Below, piece by piece: positions 51,265 through 63,110 of a stretch of DNA of 64,000 nt. Under the pieces are notes generated by a model. It was not told the origin of the DNA. It ran no database searches and saw nothing but the letters and a program-made list of their open reading frames with translations. Source of the stretch: Limanda limanda (taxonomy: Eukaryota > Chordata > Actinopteri > Pleuronectiformes > Pleuronectidae); assembly GCF_963576545.1 (NCBI RefSeq), contig NC_083638.1, positions 6,684,659-6,748,658 on the forward strand, written 5' to 3'. The position numbers and the translations under genes are program-made. The stretch's first letter is position 1. Each line of letters starts with the position of its first letter.

Positions 51265-51362
51265 TTAAAACCATGCTAATGTTTACAATAAGCACGATTT
51301 TAGCTTAGTGTGTTAGAATTTGCTAATGAGCACAAAGTACAGCTGATGATAATGTCATGAAC
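51265..51362 (+). repeat. 'gctaacatg' repeat, left part, split by an insertion
   Basis: The blocks 'catgctaatgtttac', 'gcacgattttagctta', 'gctaatgagcacaaagtaca' and 'gctgatgataatgtcatga' match the first part of a common teleost repeat. The continuation expected next is displaced to about 51770-51945. Confidence 0.6.
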
Positions 51363-51750
51363 AAATGTTTGGTGTTAGATTAAAAGTTATGAGTTCTAAT
51401 AAAGTTGTCATTATTAATCATGATAGCAACATGGATGTCAGTTACAAATATCATGGCGGTCTCTTCAGTAGAAGTAAAACCAAATTATCTCGATCGCCCC
51501 TGGTGGCTGGGTGCGGTAAAGGTCATAAACCCATCCTCCTCCATGTCAGCAAACGGGACATGGTAGCATCTTTATCCAAGTATTTGGCTGTATGTTTGTG
51601 CAGTGGAAGTTGACACGTGTTGTCCATCTTTATATGCAGTATATGGTAAAAACTCCATGTGCCCCTCATAGAACTTATAAAACAAAAAAAGTTTTAGGAA
51701 GACAGGAACTATGAATGTCTGTCTACAATTTGGAGGAGTTTTTGAGATAT
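51363..51750 (+). mobile_element. element inserted into an older repeat (candidate)
   Basis: This stretch separates two parts of the 51265-51945 repeat. It holds 'caaattatctcgatcgcccc', 'tggtggctgggtgc' and 'ctccatgtcagcaaacgggac', shared with 36805-36880. Exact ends and a target duplication were not found, so the insertion is inferred from the interrupted outer repeat. Confidence 0.45.
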
Positions 51751-51769
51751 TTGGCAGAAAAGGTGAAAT

Positions 51770-51945
51770 CCTGGACGGGACGATGACAAGTCAGGAGATC
51801 AGCTCTCGTAGTGGATCGACCCTCGTCCCCCGGGGACCATGACAGTCTCCAGGAAATGTCACAGCAATCTATCCAGTATTATGTGAAATATTCAAGTCTG
51901 GTGGACTGAGAGACAAACTGACATGTCTAGAGACAAGCTGCTACA
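51770..51945 (+). repeat. 'gctaacatg' repeat, right part
   Basis: 'acgatgacaagtcaggagat', then 'ggggaccatga' and 'aaatgtcacagcaatctatcc', correspond to the second part of the repeat begun at 51265. This is from memory of the teleost consensus. Confidence 0.55.
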
Positions 51946-52405
51946 GCACGAGAAGATGTTGCATGTATTTCTACGATAATAATTAGAATTGACATGAAGC
52001 AGATGGTGACAGGCCTTGGGCTTTTTATCCATGAAAAAACTCAAATTCACCTGCAATGAAGCAAAGAGATTTCACAACATATCTGGAATGCGCTGGATAT
52101 TGATTTTCCAGCTCTGTGCTTGTGTGTGCACTGCTGATGCCCCCTTTTGTTTCCCCCATTCGAGCCACTGGCCTTCAGGTCTTTCTGATTGCCCACAATG
52201 CACTGCAGATGGCTACATCAGGAACAGAGACAAGGAGCACGCTTGTTTAGCACGACTGATTTAAAACCGTGAGGATTTCACTCCGAGATGAGGCGTCATC
52301 TTTTCGCTCGTGAAAAGAGGAGCTCAGTTATGTATCTGTCTTCTTTGTTCAGCAAACACTGATGAGATTAGAGTGTTGGCAAAAGATCTATTGACCAACT
52401 CTTAC

Positions 52406-52535
52406 CTTTAAATGTGGATTCAGCTGAGATGGGAGTTGTTTGCCCTGCCTCTCCTTCTCTCCAGCCCTTTGTAGGTGTTTCTCTAACTGAATGTTCTCTT
52501 TCATTTATAAAAACCGAGATGAAAATAAGAAAAGC
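52406..52535 (-). other. splice-flanked candidate exon, unassigned
   Basis: In the minus sense the segment lies between tgcatgtgtttcag and gtaagagt, both close to ideal splice signals. One frame is open throughout (43 codons, starting AFLIFISVFINERE and ending STFK plus one base). A second frame is open from an ATG at 52504-52502 and reads MKENIQLEKHLQRAGEKERQ onward to the donor in phase 0. Neither fits the phase needed to join luzp2 directly (two leading bases), and I recognise neither protein. It could be a 5' untranslated or alternative luzp2 exon, an exon of a non-coding RNA, or chance. Confidence 0.25.
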
Positions 52536-52587
52536 CTGAAACACATGCAGTCAGTCAGTTCTCACGTAGCCAGAGTCATAAATGTTT

Positions 52588-52800
52588 TAGGGCTCGAGTA
52601 AGGGATCATTTCCAGCATCGATTTATCTGCCAAATATTTTCTACATTGTTTGCTTGTTGTATAAAATGTCAGAAGGAGAAGAAGACGTCTTAAGATGTCT
52701 TATTATGTCCACTTTAATATTAAATATTCTGTTTACTAACACAGAAGACCGAGTACTTTTGTAAATCTTATAGCTTGTAGCTCAAACCTAGAAAACCAGA
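52588..52800 (+). repeat. hAT MITE, left half of a split copy
   Basis: It starts tagggctcgagtaagggatc, and continues 'cgatttatctgccaaatatt', 'tataaaatgtcagaag', 'gaagacgtcttaagatgtc', 'ttatgtccac' and 'attctgtttactaacacaga', the order of an abundant teleost hAT-derived element. It is strongly diverged. Confidence 0.6.
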
Positions 52801-53285
52801 GGAAAGAAGGAACATCACAATTGTAAACTCCTCCAAATCTACGATAAAGTGTTTATAGTAAACATGTAATCATCTGTAGCTGGGGTTAGGCCACGTTGCT
52901 GTTTTTCTCCTCATCTGACTAATTGTTGTTTTGTTTTAGCGTTTACATGCTTTTGCTGGATTCATCCGTGTCTTTATATAATTGTACTAATTATTGGTAC
53001 TGTTGTGCATTCCATGTGCTACGTGTCTTTATCCATGTTTTCTTAGGCAATGTACTTATGAAATTGATGCTAAGTGTATGTACTTCTATGTTTTTTATAT
53101 ATGTGTCTATGTGTTATTTATGTCTTTTACCATCCGCTTGCCAGAGAATATAGATAAAAAAAAAAGCTTGCACAGCTAAATCTGGCACATTTACGTGTTG
53201 GACTAAAGCAAACATGTTTATTCATGTTTCTATTCAAACATGAATAATTCTCCTCTTAAATAAATAAACACGAATATGAACATTT

Positions 53286-53395
53286 GAAAAGCTGCAGCTC
53301 AGGATTTTCTTTTGGTATTTCTGCTTATAAATGACACAATAATTGATCCTGAATAATTCTCATCAACTAACTAATTGAACAAAACAACTATTTTG
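53286..53395 (+). repeat. hAT MITE, right half of a split copy
   Basis: 'aagctgcagctcaggatttt', then 'ttataaatgacacaataatt' and 'catcaactaactaattg', fit the right part of the same element as 52588-52800. About 490 bp of unrelated AT-rich DNA lies between, which suggests a later insertion. Terminal gcagccct is lost. Confidence 0.5.
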
Positions 53396-56300
53396 TTTCC
53401 AAACTGTTGAAAAATGCATTGTCATAACAAACTGAAATAGTATTTTTACCCAATGGCAGTGAAATTCTATTCAAATCAGGATCATCATTAATATTAATAG
53501 GAATATTGATATCAGTAGAATCAGTATTAGTAATTGTTGAGGTTGAAGGATCTTATGTTCACTCCATTCATTTGACAGCTCTACACTGTGTTACTTATTT
53601 TATTATGAAGCTTGACAGAAGTGTTCCCAGTCTGACCATGAAGAGTCAGATTACACTGTGAAATTGAAAGAAATGAGCCAAATTCAACTGGATTGAAAAT
53701 ACAAATTAAACTATTGATGCATTAACTGGCAGGTTGAGGTTATACTGTACGTCGATGATGTTCTGTTTTGCTTTCCTCCTGTAAAAGCCCCCCCCCCGAC
53801 CAACGAGTAAAGGTCTTTTCAACCTGAAGATCCCACATCAGGTTCCTCCCACTCATTACACTGACTAGCATGTACGCAGCTGTCATATGTCAGAGTGCAA
53901 CAGGCCCACAGAGATCAGGGAATAAAGGAGTCACATGTTTGAGTTATATGAGAAGGTATACGACTCTCGTAAACATGTCTTCGGTCAATGTGCCTGCGCT
54001 GCATCGCTCTGATGAGATGAGCCTCACAACGAACCACATTTCCATTATTTGCAGTTTGTTCAAGCTACCACATATTCATTAGCTAAATGAGGCTCAAACA
54101 CTCGAGTGCAAAGTGCAAATGCTATTTTCACGTCAGTGACAGGCTCACGGCTCACAGCTCGGCTACATTTCGCTAAATTAAATCCGAAGGCCAAGTGAAA
54201 TCTTTCAGAAAAGGACAATAAACCTGCTCTGCTTGACCTCCGGATTCCATCTGTCATGATCACAGCTTTTGCCGGAACCTGTGGGCTGTTCTCCTTTTTA
54301 TGACTGTTGTCTTTGGGCAGTTATCTTTTATAACAGCCAGTGTGACATTGCATGAATTCCACCCACGTTGCCCAAATCCCTCAAAATGATTTGCCATTAA
54401 CCTTGAAATGGCTCCTTGGATGACAGTGTGAGCTCGGAGCAATTTTCCTGCTCGCTGCTTGATGAGAAAGCAAATGGCCGAGAGTCTTGCATTTGTCAGC
54501 ATGCAAGGACAAATTGCAGATATGAATTATGCATGAATCTGAATATTAGTTGAAAAGACACCAGCAACATGTTATTGTCAGATTCCACCTGATACATATT
54601 TAAGTTAGTGACAAAGGTTTTTGTTTCAACTCTGAAGAAACCCACAGAGGACATTATGTGACTGTTTCAGGTTGAATAAAACCACTTGTGACAAGTAAAT
54701 TCATCTTCATTCTTTGAAATACCCCTGAATATACATCTCACGTTTCTGAAAAATGCTAAAAGATGCTCCTCTCCTAGAAAATCAAACCCTGTAAAAGCGA
54801 TCTGCGGGAGAGTTCCCCTGAAGGTCAGTGTCTGTGAGTCAAGAGATGGTTCTGACCTTCACAGCTTCTGCCGGATCAATACAGAAATCTAATCAGCCCG
54901 ACGTTAGCCGGGGTTCAAAACCAAATTACGTCAGAAGAACGGAGCCTAGGATTTGTAGGCAAACTGTTACATCTGAGCAGAATGTTAAGTATAATTCCAT
55001 TAATTGGTCGGCACGTCAGTGTTTGATTTATCTGCTATACAACCCAAAAACAATTGGGGAGGGGAATGTTCACGGTTATTAGCTTAGTAATGCATCAAGT
55101 TAGCCATAAAAATTCACATGGATCCAAAACTACTACATCAACAGTTCCATACAAATGTGATTAGATATTTACAGGCTCAGATTAAAAAGGTTCCAGTTTA
55201 TTTGTGTGTGCTGCAGCTCACAGTTTGTGTTCATCAGCGAGTCTGTCGTGTAGCGTTGCAGTTGCCGCTGGCGACAAGCTCCATCGGTTATGTGCATCCT
55301 GTCATAAACTGCAGTCATGTTCCTGCCCCTGGAATTTATGTCACATTCATGCAAGTTAATCACAATTTGTCAAACCCACTCGAGGCATGAAGGCTGCATA
55401 TAACGAAAGATAGCAGGGCGTAAAATTTAACAACGATATGTTGCCTCACCAAACGGCAGTTTAATGACGTGACTAATTTTGCAGTAATTCATGTTTTTGT
55501 CATATACTGGCAACGCAATCGTAACTGAAGGAAAATAACTGGGTTGAGAGAGATTTGTCACGTAAACCACCGAGACGTTTCTAAAAATACTTAAAAATAT
55601 GTAATCACCTCCATTAGGATGTGTGTTGATTGCAGATTGTGTCTCTAGCTGTTACGAAAAGACTACTGAGCAGATTGAATTGAAAAGTGACGGAGGGGGT
55701 GGGGTCATGACCCAAGGAAGAACCCATCTTCAAAAAGGTGATGGAAAGACTCACTCTCTTAAAACAACTCTTATTATAATCACATTAAGTTCCTCCATCT
55801 GCTGGTTTTCATTTTGGAACCTGCAGAGTATTTTGAGGTGATTTTTCAGATGGTACAATATGAGCGATTAAATTACAAATTAAAATTGTGTGACCAACGA
55901 GGACGTCCCTTGTTTAGTAATGTGCATTCAGTGCAAAGTAATTATCTTTTAAATTGAATCCATTTGCTTTAGAGAGGGTACGAGAGTCGACTTATTAGGA
56001 CAAACATTACGTTCTCGTGATCAGCAGTTTGAAGTCATTTCTAAAAAACAATAAACCCCTCAAGGCTGCAAAGAGTAAATCATGAAATACATGAACAGAA
56101 TAATACCTTCAAAACTCAAACCCTCCAGTTTCAGAAATACATTGTTATCACTTTAGAAAAAAGCGTCAGTCCAGCAGAGAGGGAAGATAGCAGCACAGCT
56201 TTGGTTAGATTCCCTCCTGTGAAAAATCTGCTTCCTTGCCTGTGGCGGATTGATTTGCAGGATTGGCCGGGTGAGGACGGCGAACATTTCACCTTGGTAA

Positions 56301-57265
56301 TGCAGTTCTTAGGTGAGTGTTTAGGTTTATAGAGGATCAGACTTGGTATTCACAGCTGGCTGCATCGGCACGCATGATAACGTGGCGTGTGTGCATGAGT
56401 TACCGATGTGAGGCGGCGCTCATTCAGGACCTCGCCTCGCTCGGCCCGTCGGCTTTACACGGCTCCAATTTTCACAGGAATCTGCCTGTGACCAGGGGAG
56501 CGAGCCGCCGACTTGGTATGTTGATCACATTCGAGGCATCTCGTCTTTCTCATCAGTTTCCCAAAGCAGTCGCTCTATCAAGTATCTCCTTCGCTGCATC
56601 TCTGCAGCTCCTTGAACAGAACTCCTCTATTAAGAGATTGTCACTCCAGGGTTCTTAACTTGGCTCAAGCATGTGATTTCATTGGAGTCAGGGAGATAGT
56701 CAACGCACTATCAAAGAGTCAATGCACATTTCGAGCAGCGCTGAGCATCTGATCAGTTACCCGGAGTGTGCAGCTTCAAAACTTCCACCAGGAGCCGAGA
56801 CTCACTTTCCCTGTGAAGAAGCAGCACAGACGCAGCGATTTTAAATCTAAAGAGCCATTAAATGTGTTTGCTGCTGGACAATTTTTCATTTTCACAGCTG
56901 ATATATCCATTGACTACTTCTTGCCACATGCTCAGAGCAACCACTGCCCACTTCAGGATTTCTTCCCCACTTTCCCCCTGCAGGGTTTTCTTTGAAGTCA
57001 CTGGTCTTTATGTCTGGACCGGGGGTCCGAGTTTGATCTTGTGCTACAGAGGTGAAGTGGATCTGCTTCACTTTGTTTCCTTCTTTCTTACTTGGTAGAT
57101 TATTGTATTGCATTCTTCAGTTTGGTGATATTAGGTCAATTATATAAAATATGAAAAAATCACATCTGTAGCCCCAGATGTTTAAAGGTCACAAAAGGTC
57201 ATTGAATGATGTTTCACCATTTCCCCTAGCATACATTAAAATGAAAAAAAAATAATAATACATAC
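53396..57265. other. non-coding region
   Basis: No exon, RNA gene or named repeat is recognised. The part 54455-54545 has long non-repetitive words with tatgaattatgcatgaat and could be a conserved element. Frames of up to 113 codons (56317-56658, plus) show no family features. Confidence 0.5.
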
Positions 57266-57518
57266 TAGGGCTGGGCAAGTTAACTCGTTTTAATCAAGTT
57301 AACTCAAGTGATGAGTTAACTCGATTGTTTATCCGCCAATTATTTTCTTTTTTCCTGTTCTGCAGCAGTCAGCAACAGACTTTCACAAAATAAAAGCCTG
57401 ACTTTCACAAGAAAACAATAAATAATCAAACCTGAGTTAATGCGAGATAAAATAATTAATCGAGTTAACTCATCACTTGAGTTAACTCAATTGAAACGAG
57501 TTAACTTGCCCAGCCCTA
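57266..57518. mobile_element. hAT-type MITE with long terminal inverted repeats
   Basis: The 253-bp element begins TAGGGCTGGGCAAGTTAACT and ends with the exact inverse, giving terminal inverted repeats of about 60 bp with only a few mismatches. The arms are built from repeated gttaac/gagttaact words. It is flanked by a perfect 8-bp direct repeat atacatac at 57258-57265 and 57519-57526, the target-duplication length of the hAT superfamily. The interior is about 130 bp, non-coding. It must depend on a transposase encoded elsewhere. The near-identical arms and perfect duplication argue for fairly recent insertion. Confidence 0.92.
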
Positions 57519-59424
57519 ATACATACACATATTATAAACGAGCGAAAACAAATCAATAAGTTGATTGACAGGATATGAATCCACCATTACGTTATTTCAT
57601 TTAAAGTTTATGCCTCCGTTAATTTCCAATTAACTGGCAGAGCAACGATAAGGGAATTATCTTCATTATTATTATATTAGCCATTTGATACTCAGTCCTC
57701 GTTATGAACAAGGACATATTGCAGGAGGCTGCGGGTCTGAGGAGAACGTAGAGATTTTTCTGATATAGGTATTTTGTATTTTCACCTCATGCTAATGAAG
57801 TTACGGCCCCACTCTGAGTTCTGGGACAACTTTGTGTTTGGTGTTTGTTTTGACCGAAACTTTTCTTCGCAGAGATTATGTAAAACGGCATTAGTCTACA
57901 GTGAGACGCGTTTAGCACCGATTTGTTTTAAATGAGAACGTTGGACCAATTGTGACAGAGATAACCGATTCTGACACATTTAATAGCTTCGGCAATGAAA
58001 CACTGCCAATGCTTATAAACAGGACGTAGTTTCAACCCCTAAGATTTGAGACTGCTTCTCCGACTCTAAATTCTTCACTCTGAGTGTGACGAGAGTAAAA
58101 CCTGAGTTCAGCCTATGTTTAATGGTACAATGAGAGTATCTTGGAGCTCCATTAAACTATAATGAGTCTGAGATGTCATTCATTTTTTAGAAGGGACTCT
58201 TAAATATCATTCATCTTTAGTAGTGGCGCCGACTAATGGTCTGAGATAGAAGAGGACGTGGATGAGAATAGCATCGGACGGCAATGCTTTATACAGGCAT
58301 GTCAAGGTATTTGTAAGTTTGTTCCAGGATCTATCATCGATACATAATGCAAAATGTAATGTCAGTTCCTTTTTGTAAAAATGAATACAAGTTGTCCCTA
58401 AGAGAAATGAAGAGAAAATCAGATGATGATCTACTCTTCATGTTTTCTTGTCATTGAAAATGTGTTTTTTCTGGTTGACAAAGCCCACGAGGACATCGGG
58501 TGTTTTCTCGCTTTGCAATCACTTCAATGTCAATCGAGAACTAAATCAACCTCAGACTGACAAAGCTCACGCTGTGAATACGAAGTGGGAAGACCATGCG
58601 TGGATTTATGCCTCACGCTGAAAACTGTTAACAGCACAACATCAACATATTAAAGCTATTAACATATTTTCTCAAGCGCATCCTGTCTCCCGTGGAAAGG
58701 CACCTGTGACTAAATCCCTCCAGGTTACTTAGTCTCCCGCGTTTCCTCTCATTCTGTTGCATCCGGTGACTCGACTTCATTAACACTGAGCAAACAGAAA
58801 ACCTGCTTTTCTGAGAAACCCTGAGGGAAGCGAAATGAAAACCTGCAACACAATGCCGGCCTTTTCCAATTAGCTCCACGGAATCCAGGTGAACTCTGAC
58901 AGATGGAAATAAGGACGAACGATCTTGATTTCTCCATCCGCCGAATCCATATCAATCAATCAATCCAGGGCCGGATTCAGGTCGGACTGCTCCCACGGTT
59001 CCATTCGTCACCCCAGTGTTTCTGTTTTAAATATGAGTCCAACCTAACAGCCTCTCCGGGGAGGTCGGGATGATGTGCCAAGTACAGGCTGGAGCATAAT
59101 TAACTCAGCTTTCCAATTAGGACAAAGCAATCCGCTGAGGATACAAGGAGGGAGAGGATAAATACTCCAGCATCTGTTCGAGGGGACGACAGGGACAAGA
59201 AGACAGATACATAACGAGGGGGGACACACACAGAGGCTAATGCTAAACACATGACGACCTAGCACCATGTTTGACTGATGCTGCCATTTACTTACTTTAG
59301 AGTGAACTATTACTCTTCAGAAAGCTGATATTAATCATCCTGCATGTTATCAACGAGGAGGGTTTTACATCTATTCTCCTCCGCCTCTGTGGGCGTGAGT
59401 TAAGTGAGTAGCAGGCCAGGCAGG
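57519..59424. other. non-coding region
   Basis: AT-rich sequence without recognised exons or repeats, apart from a short atca(atca)n run near 58955. Confidence 0.55.
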
Positions 59425-59665
59425 GGATCCCAGACGTCCTGCTCCCTGCCCACTCTCTATACGTCTTCCTGAGGGATCCCGAGGTGTTCGGAGGCCAGAT
59501 GAGTTCTCGGCCCCCCCTCCGGGCTGGGAATGCCCCCTGGAGGCGTCCTGACTGGATTCCCAGAACAACCACAACTGTCCTATTCCGATGTAACAGAGGA
59601 GCAGTTCTACTGTAAGCGCCCTCCGGATGTTTCTGAATTCCTCATCCTCACCACCCAGAGCTTTA
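59425..59665 (+). repeat. teleost non-LTR retrotransposon-like repeat, degraded
   Basis: 'ctgagggatcccgaggtgtt', 'ggaggccagatgagttct', 'ccccctggaggcgtcctgac', 'cagaacaaccacaactgtcc' and 'gcgccctccggatgttt' follow in order a common fish repeat associated with non-LTR elements. The copy has no intact frame, and both ends are unclear. Confidence 0.6.
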
Positions 59666-61614
59666 CAGCTTTAGAGTTTTACATCTGATAAAAGCACAGC
59701 ATTGTTTTTGAATAAAACATATTTGGAAAGTTTGTCAGGCCGGTGAAAGATTTACCAGATTAACCGCTGACTTTTTTATCGGCTTGAAGTATGTTAATCC
59801 CATGCAACACCGAATGGACAGATGTGTTTTAATTTTCTCCAGTAAATCTAAAAGCTACAATACTGGAATTCATTATCCGACAGAGGAAAGTGTTTTGCCC
59901 AGTTTCATTAAATAGAGTCTGTAGACCACAGAGTATAAATGTTATTTCCTAGTAGCCAGTAGCCTAGGGGTTAGTACCTGCCGTTTATAGCTCTCACTTT
60001 GTAATGACTACATATAACCCTGGGAAAAAATACTTTATGGCTCATATTTCTCAAATAGAAGAGAGATTTAGTGGTTTTCGGAGCAGGATACGTACACTGG
60101 TCCTGAGGGAATTCACTGCAGTGTTATTCATGGAATTATTAAACCAGTTGCATCGTTTTGTGATCATTGCCACAGCAGATCACATCACTTCCAGCATCTG
60201 TCTCGTGTAATGATTTCACTGAGAAGGTTCAACTTCGGTCAGTGAATCTGTTGGCTGCTGCTGAGCTCACAGAGAAAAACTGTGCACGGAGGAATAACAA
60301 AACATTTGGCTTCTCTTCTTCTTAGCAAGATACCAACCAAATCCAGTCTCATGTGGTGCATGAGTGCAAGCAACTATTTGAAATAACTAAACTCACTGGA
60401 CAGGATTCAAATTGTTCCAATGGTGTCACACACACCCAGTCTGGCCTTCTGCACAGTTCTCTGATCTACTGGCAGTGAATATGAGCCTGGCTTCGAAAAC
60501 TGGGCTTGAACTTGCAAAAACTTGATATAACAGATTTTTCATGGAAATAAAGCTTGCAAACTTTGGACATGAACAAAAACAAATCAATAAAACACAACTT
60601 TATCTTATTTTTTTTATAAAAACAGCATGAGTGGTTTGTTATATGTATAGTTTTGGGAGAGACAAGCATCATTCTCATGAATATGGGTTTAACCAGGGAA
60701 GCTATTGAAGGTCCAGTGCACAACATGATCTATTATTGAAGTTAAATAGATCTTTAATAATTATGATTTTATTAGTGTACAATATACTGAAACTAAGAAT
60801 AGTTCACTTTACTACAACTGTGTTGGAGAAGATTGTTTTTGTGTTTACATGGTGCTGCTTCATTCTACCAACTGATGTCAGTCGATTCAGTTAAGGATAA
60901 TTATCAAAATATACATCTAAGGTTAGAAAAGTTGCAAAAAAGTTTAAGCTAAAGATTGAATCAGGGCAAAACATTGTGTTGTTGATCGATGTATTGTTTC
61001 TTTTCCTTTTCCGTGTGTTTTTGTGTATCCACATTTCTCTCTGACATCACAAGGGCAGAAAGTAACATTTTGCGAAAGCTGAAAGTCATGTTGAAACTCA
61101 AATTTGCAGAGAAATCTGGGTAAAACAAAACTATTGTGACATTGTGTTGTGTTAATCGTCTCTACTGTACGAGGACATTGTGCACCGTCATATGTACGGA
61201 GAACTGTGTCTTGCTGCTGGAAGAAACTTTTACTTTTACCAAACGTCGGTGTTACCAAACTGAGAGCTGAAGTGAAAAACCAGTGAAAAACCTCACTCAA
61301 AATCCAATCGGTTTTATATCTAAACAAACAGGCTTGTAAAGCTGGTTTAATGTCCCTCCATCTTGGCAGCATTTCTCATAACTTCCAGGCGTTTACAAGA
61401 TAAATGTCACGGACCTGAAAAACAGGCGGGTTCAAAGCTGAAAAGGAAGCTTTACTCATTGTTTAACCTTGTTCACAGAAATTATAATTTCAAAAGCTGG
61501 CTGGAGCAAGGTAAAGAACGAAAAAATAAGTATTGAGTTACAGACGTGGGCGATGTAGAAAGGTCTAGACCGGAAAAGTTTGGTTGTGCAGGTAAGAGGC
61601 AATATGTGGGCGGC
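59666..61614. other. non-coding region
   Basis: Nothing recognised. The 142-codon minus frame at 60944-61372 has no domain, signal or splice context that I can see. Confidence 0.55.
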
Positions 61615-61855
61615 ATGATGGAGTTTGCACTTTCTCACTGAGTCTCTCCTCAGGTGCTCCAGCTTCGTCCCACAGTCCAAAGACATTTAGGTCAACTGGA
61701 GCCTCTTAATGTCCCGTATGTGAAAGGTTGTTTGTCTCTTCACGTCGGCCTGAGACAGACCAGGGTGTGCCCTGCCTCTCACCCACTGTCAGCTCGGATC
61801 CGCTCCCCCCCCGACCCTCAAAAGATAAGCGCTGTATAATCGATGGATGGATGGA
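61615..61855 (+). repeat. SINE-like repeat with (ATGG)n tail
   Basis: From 'ggcatgatggagtttgcac', through 'cttcgtcccacagtccaaag', 'ggttgtttgtctcttcacg', 'agaccagggtgtgccctgcc', 'cactgtcagctcggatc' and 'gaccctcaaaagataagcg', to a short atggatggatgg tail. This is the same family as 2533-2745 and 27410-27670, here on the plus strand with the head shortened by internal deletion. Confidence 0.85.
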
Positions 61856-62340
61856 CACTGACATGCTGCACAGACTTGAGGGGAAACTGAGTCTGGTGAG
61901 AGGAAATACTCAAAATAGCAGATTTCCAAATAATTACCCATCTATTGAAAGCTACGTCAAACGACCCTCCTTGCAGGGATGAAGCTTTGAGGATAAATCC
62001 TTCCAAGTAGCAGGGAGGCCATACCTGAGCCCATCTGATAGGTGTCAGCGGGGGGGGTGAAGCCAGGGAGAGCAGGGTGCTACATGACACTGAGACAGCT
62101 TGAGAGTGGAAGTAAAAAATCTATCAGCCGGAGGGTTGGGTGTTCGGTGACAGCCCGTCAGTGTCTCCCAGTCCCACTGTTTGAGTTGACGGTGCAAATC
62201 AGTCATGCTTCATTCACAGGGTGTCATCATCCATCATTAAAAAAATGAGTAATTCCGAGACGTGCTTGATATCCAGTCCTCCCACTGGAGAGATAGGGAA
62301 CACACACGAGAGGTGAGAAATACTGCAGGAATACAATAGT

Positions 62341-62341
<1 letters not shown>

Positions 62342-62380
<39 letters not shown>
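62342..62380 (+). repeat. (AG)n microsatellite
   Basis: An uninterrupted AG tract of about 39 bases. Confidence 0.96.
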
Positions 62381-62383
<3 letters not shown>

Positions 62384-62859
62384 ATTTATGGCTTGGTATT
62401 CAGTGCTGTTAAGTCTATTAATGTCTTGGTGGAGCCGGTGCCAGAACTCTCCCTGGCAACTGGCGTGTGGGGCTTAATTAATCATTTTACAGTTTCTGTA
62501 CTCCTGTTTCGTGACATAGCAAATGCTCTTTGAGTCATTGTTAGATATTTTCTATAGCTTCGTCTTTCTTGCTTTAATCTCTCGGAGCAAATTTACCCCC
62601 CTTAATCCCTTATCTAGTTATTTTTATATTTGTAATATTTTAAGCGACTCCCAGCTTCCTCCATTCCCAATATATAAGTTTCTTGATTTAATGTTGTTGT
62701 GCATGGGGAGGGGATGGTGCCGATCCTCTCCCTCGTCTTAATAACGTTAAAATGAGCTCTGGACTTGTGGTGTTAGAGAAATGCCTGCTCGTCTCTTCCT
62801 GCTCACATCTGTGGGAGGACTTTAATTCCATAACCTGCTGGACCCTTGTAAATGCACTT

Positions 62860-63110
62860 CCCCTTTAAAGGAGGCGTATTATACTCATTCAGGTTCAAAA
62901 GGTAAATTTGTGCTATTAATTGAAAATGTTAACGTGCTCAAATTAAGAAAACATCCTTTTCCTCATACTGTTCATTGCTGGAGCTCCTCTTTTCAGCCTC
63001 TGTCTGAAACACTTGGGCTTAGCTCCTGTCCCTTTACTTGGCCAAACTACAGGTGTCCAGGTTGTGTTTTTGTCGAGACAGAAGGCATTTTAACCGTCCA
63101 GAAAATGTAC
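62860..63110 (+). repeat. teleost non-autonomous DNA transposon fragment
   Basis: 'aaaggaggcgtattatactc', then 'attcaggttcaaaaggt', 'cattgctggagctcctcttt' and 'tcagcctctgtctgaaacac' match the 5' part of the element also seen at 39831-39985. The GC-rich second half is largely lost. Right limit is approximate. Confidence 0.6.

Noticed and set aside
60944..61372. 142-codon minus-strand frame, the longest in the window
   Set aside because: No signal, domain, splice context or similarity I recognise; one frame of this length is plausible by chance in 64 kb of six-frame search.
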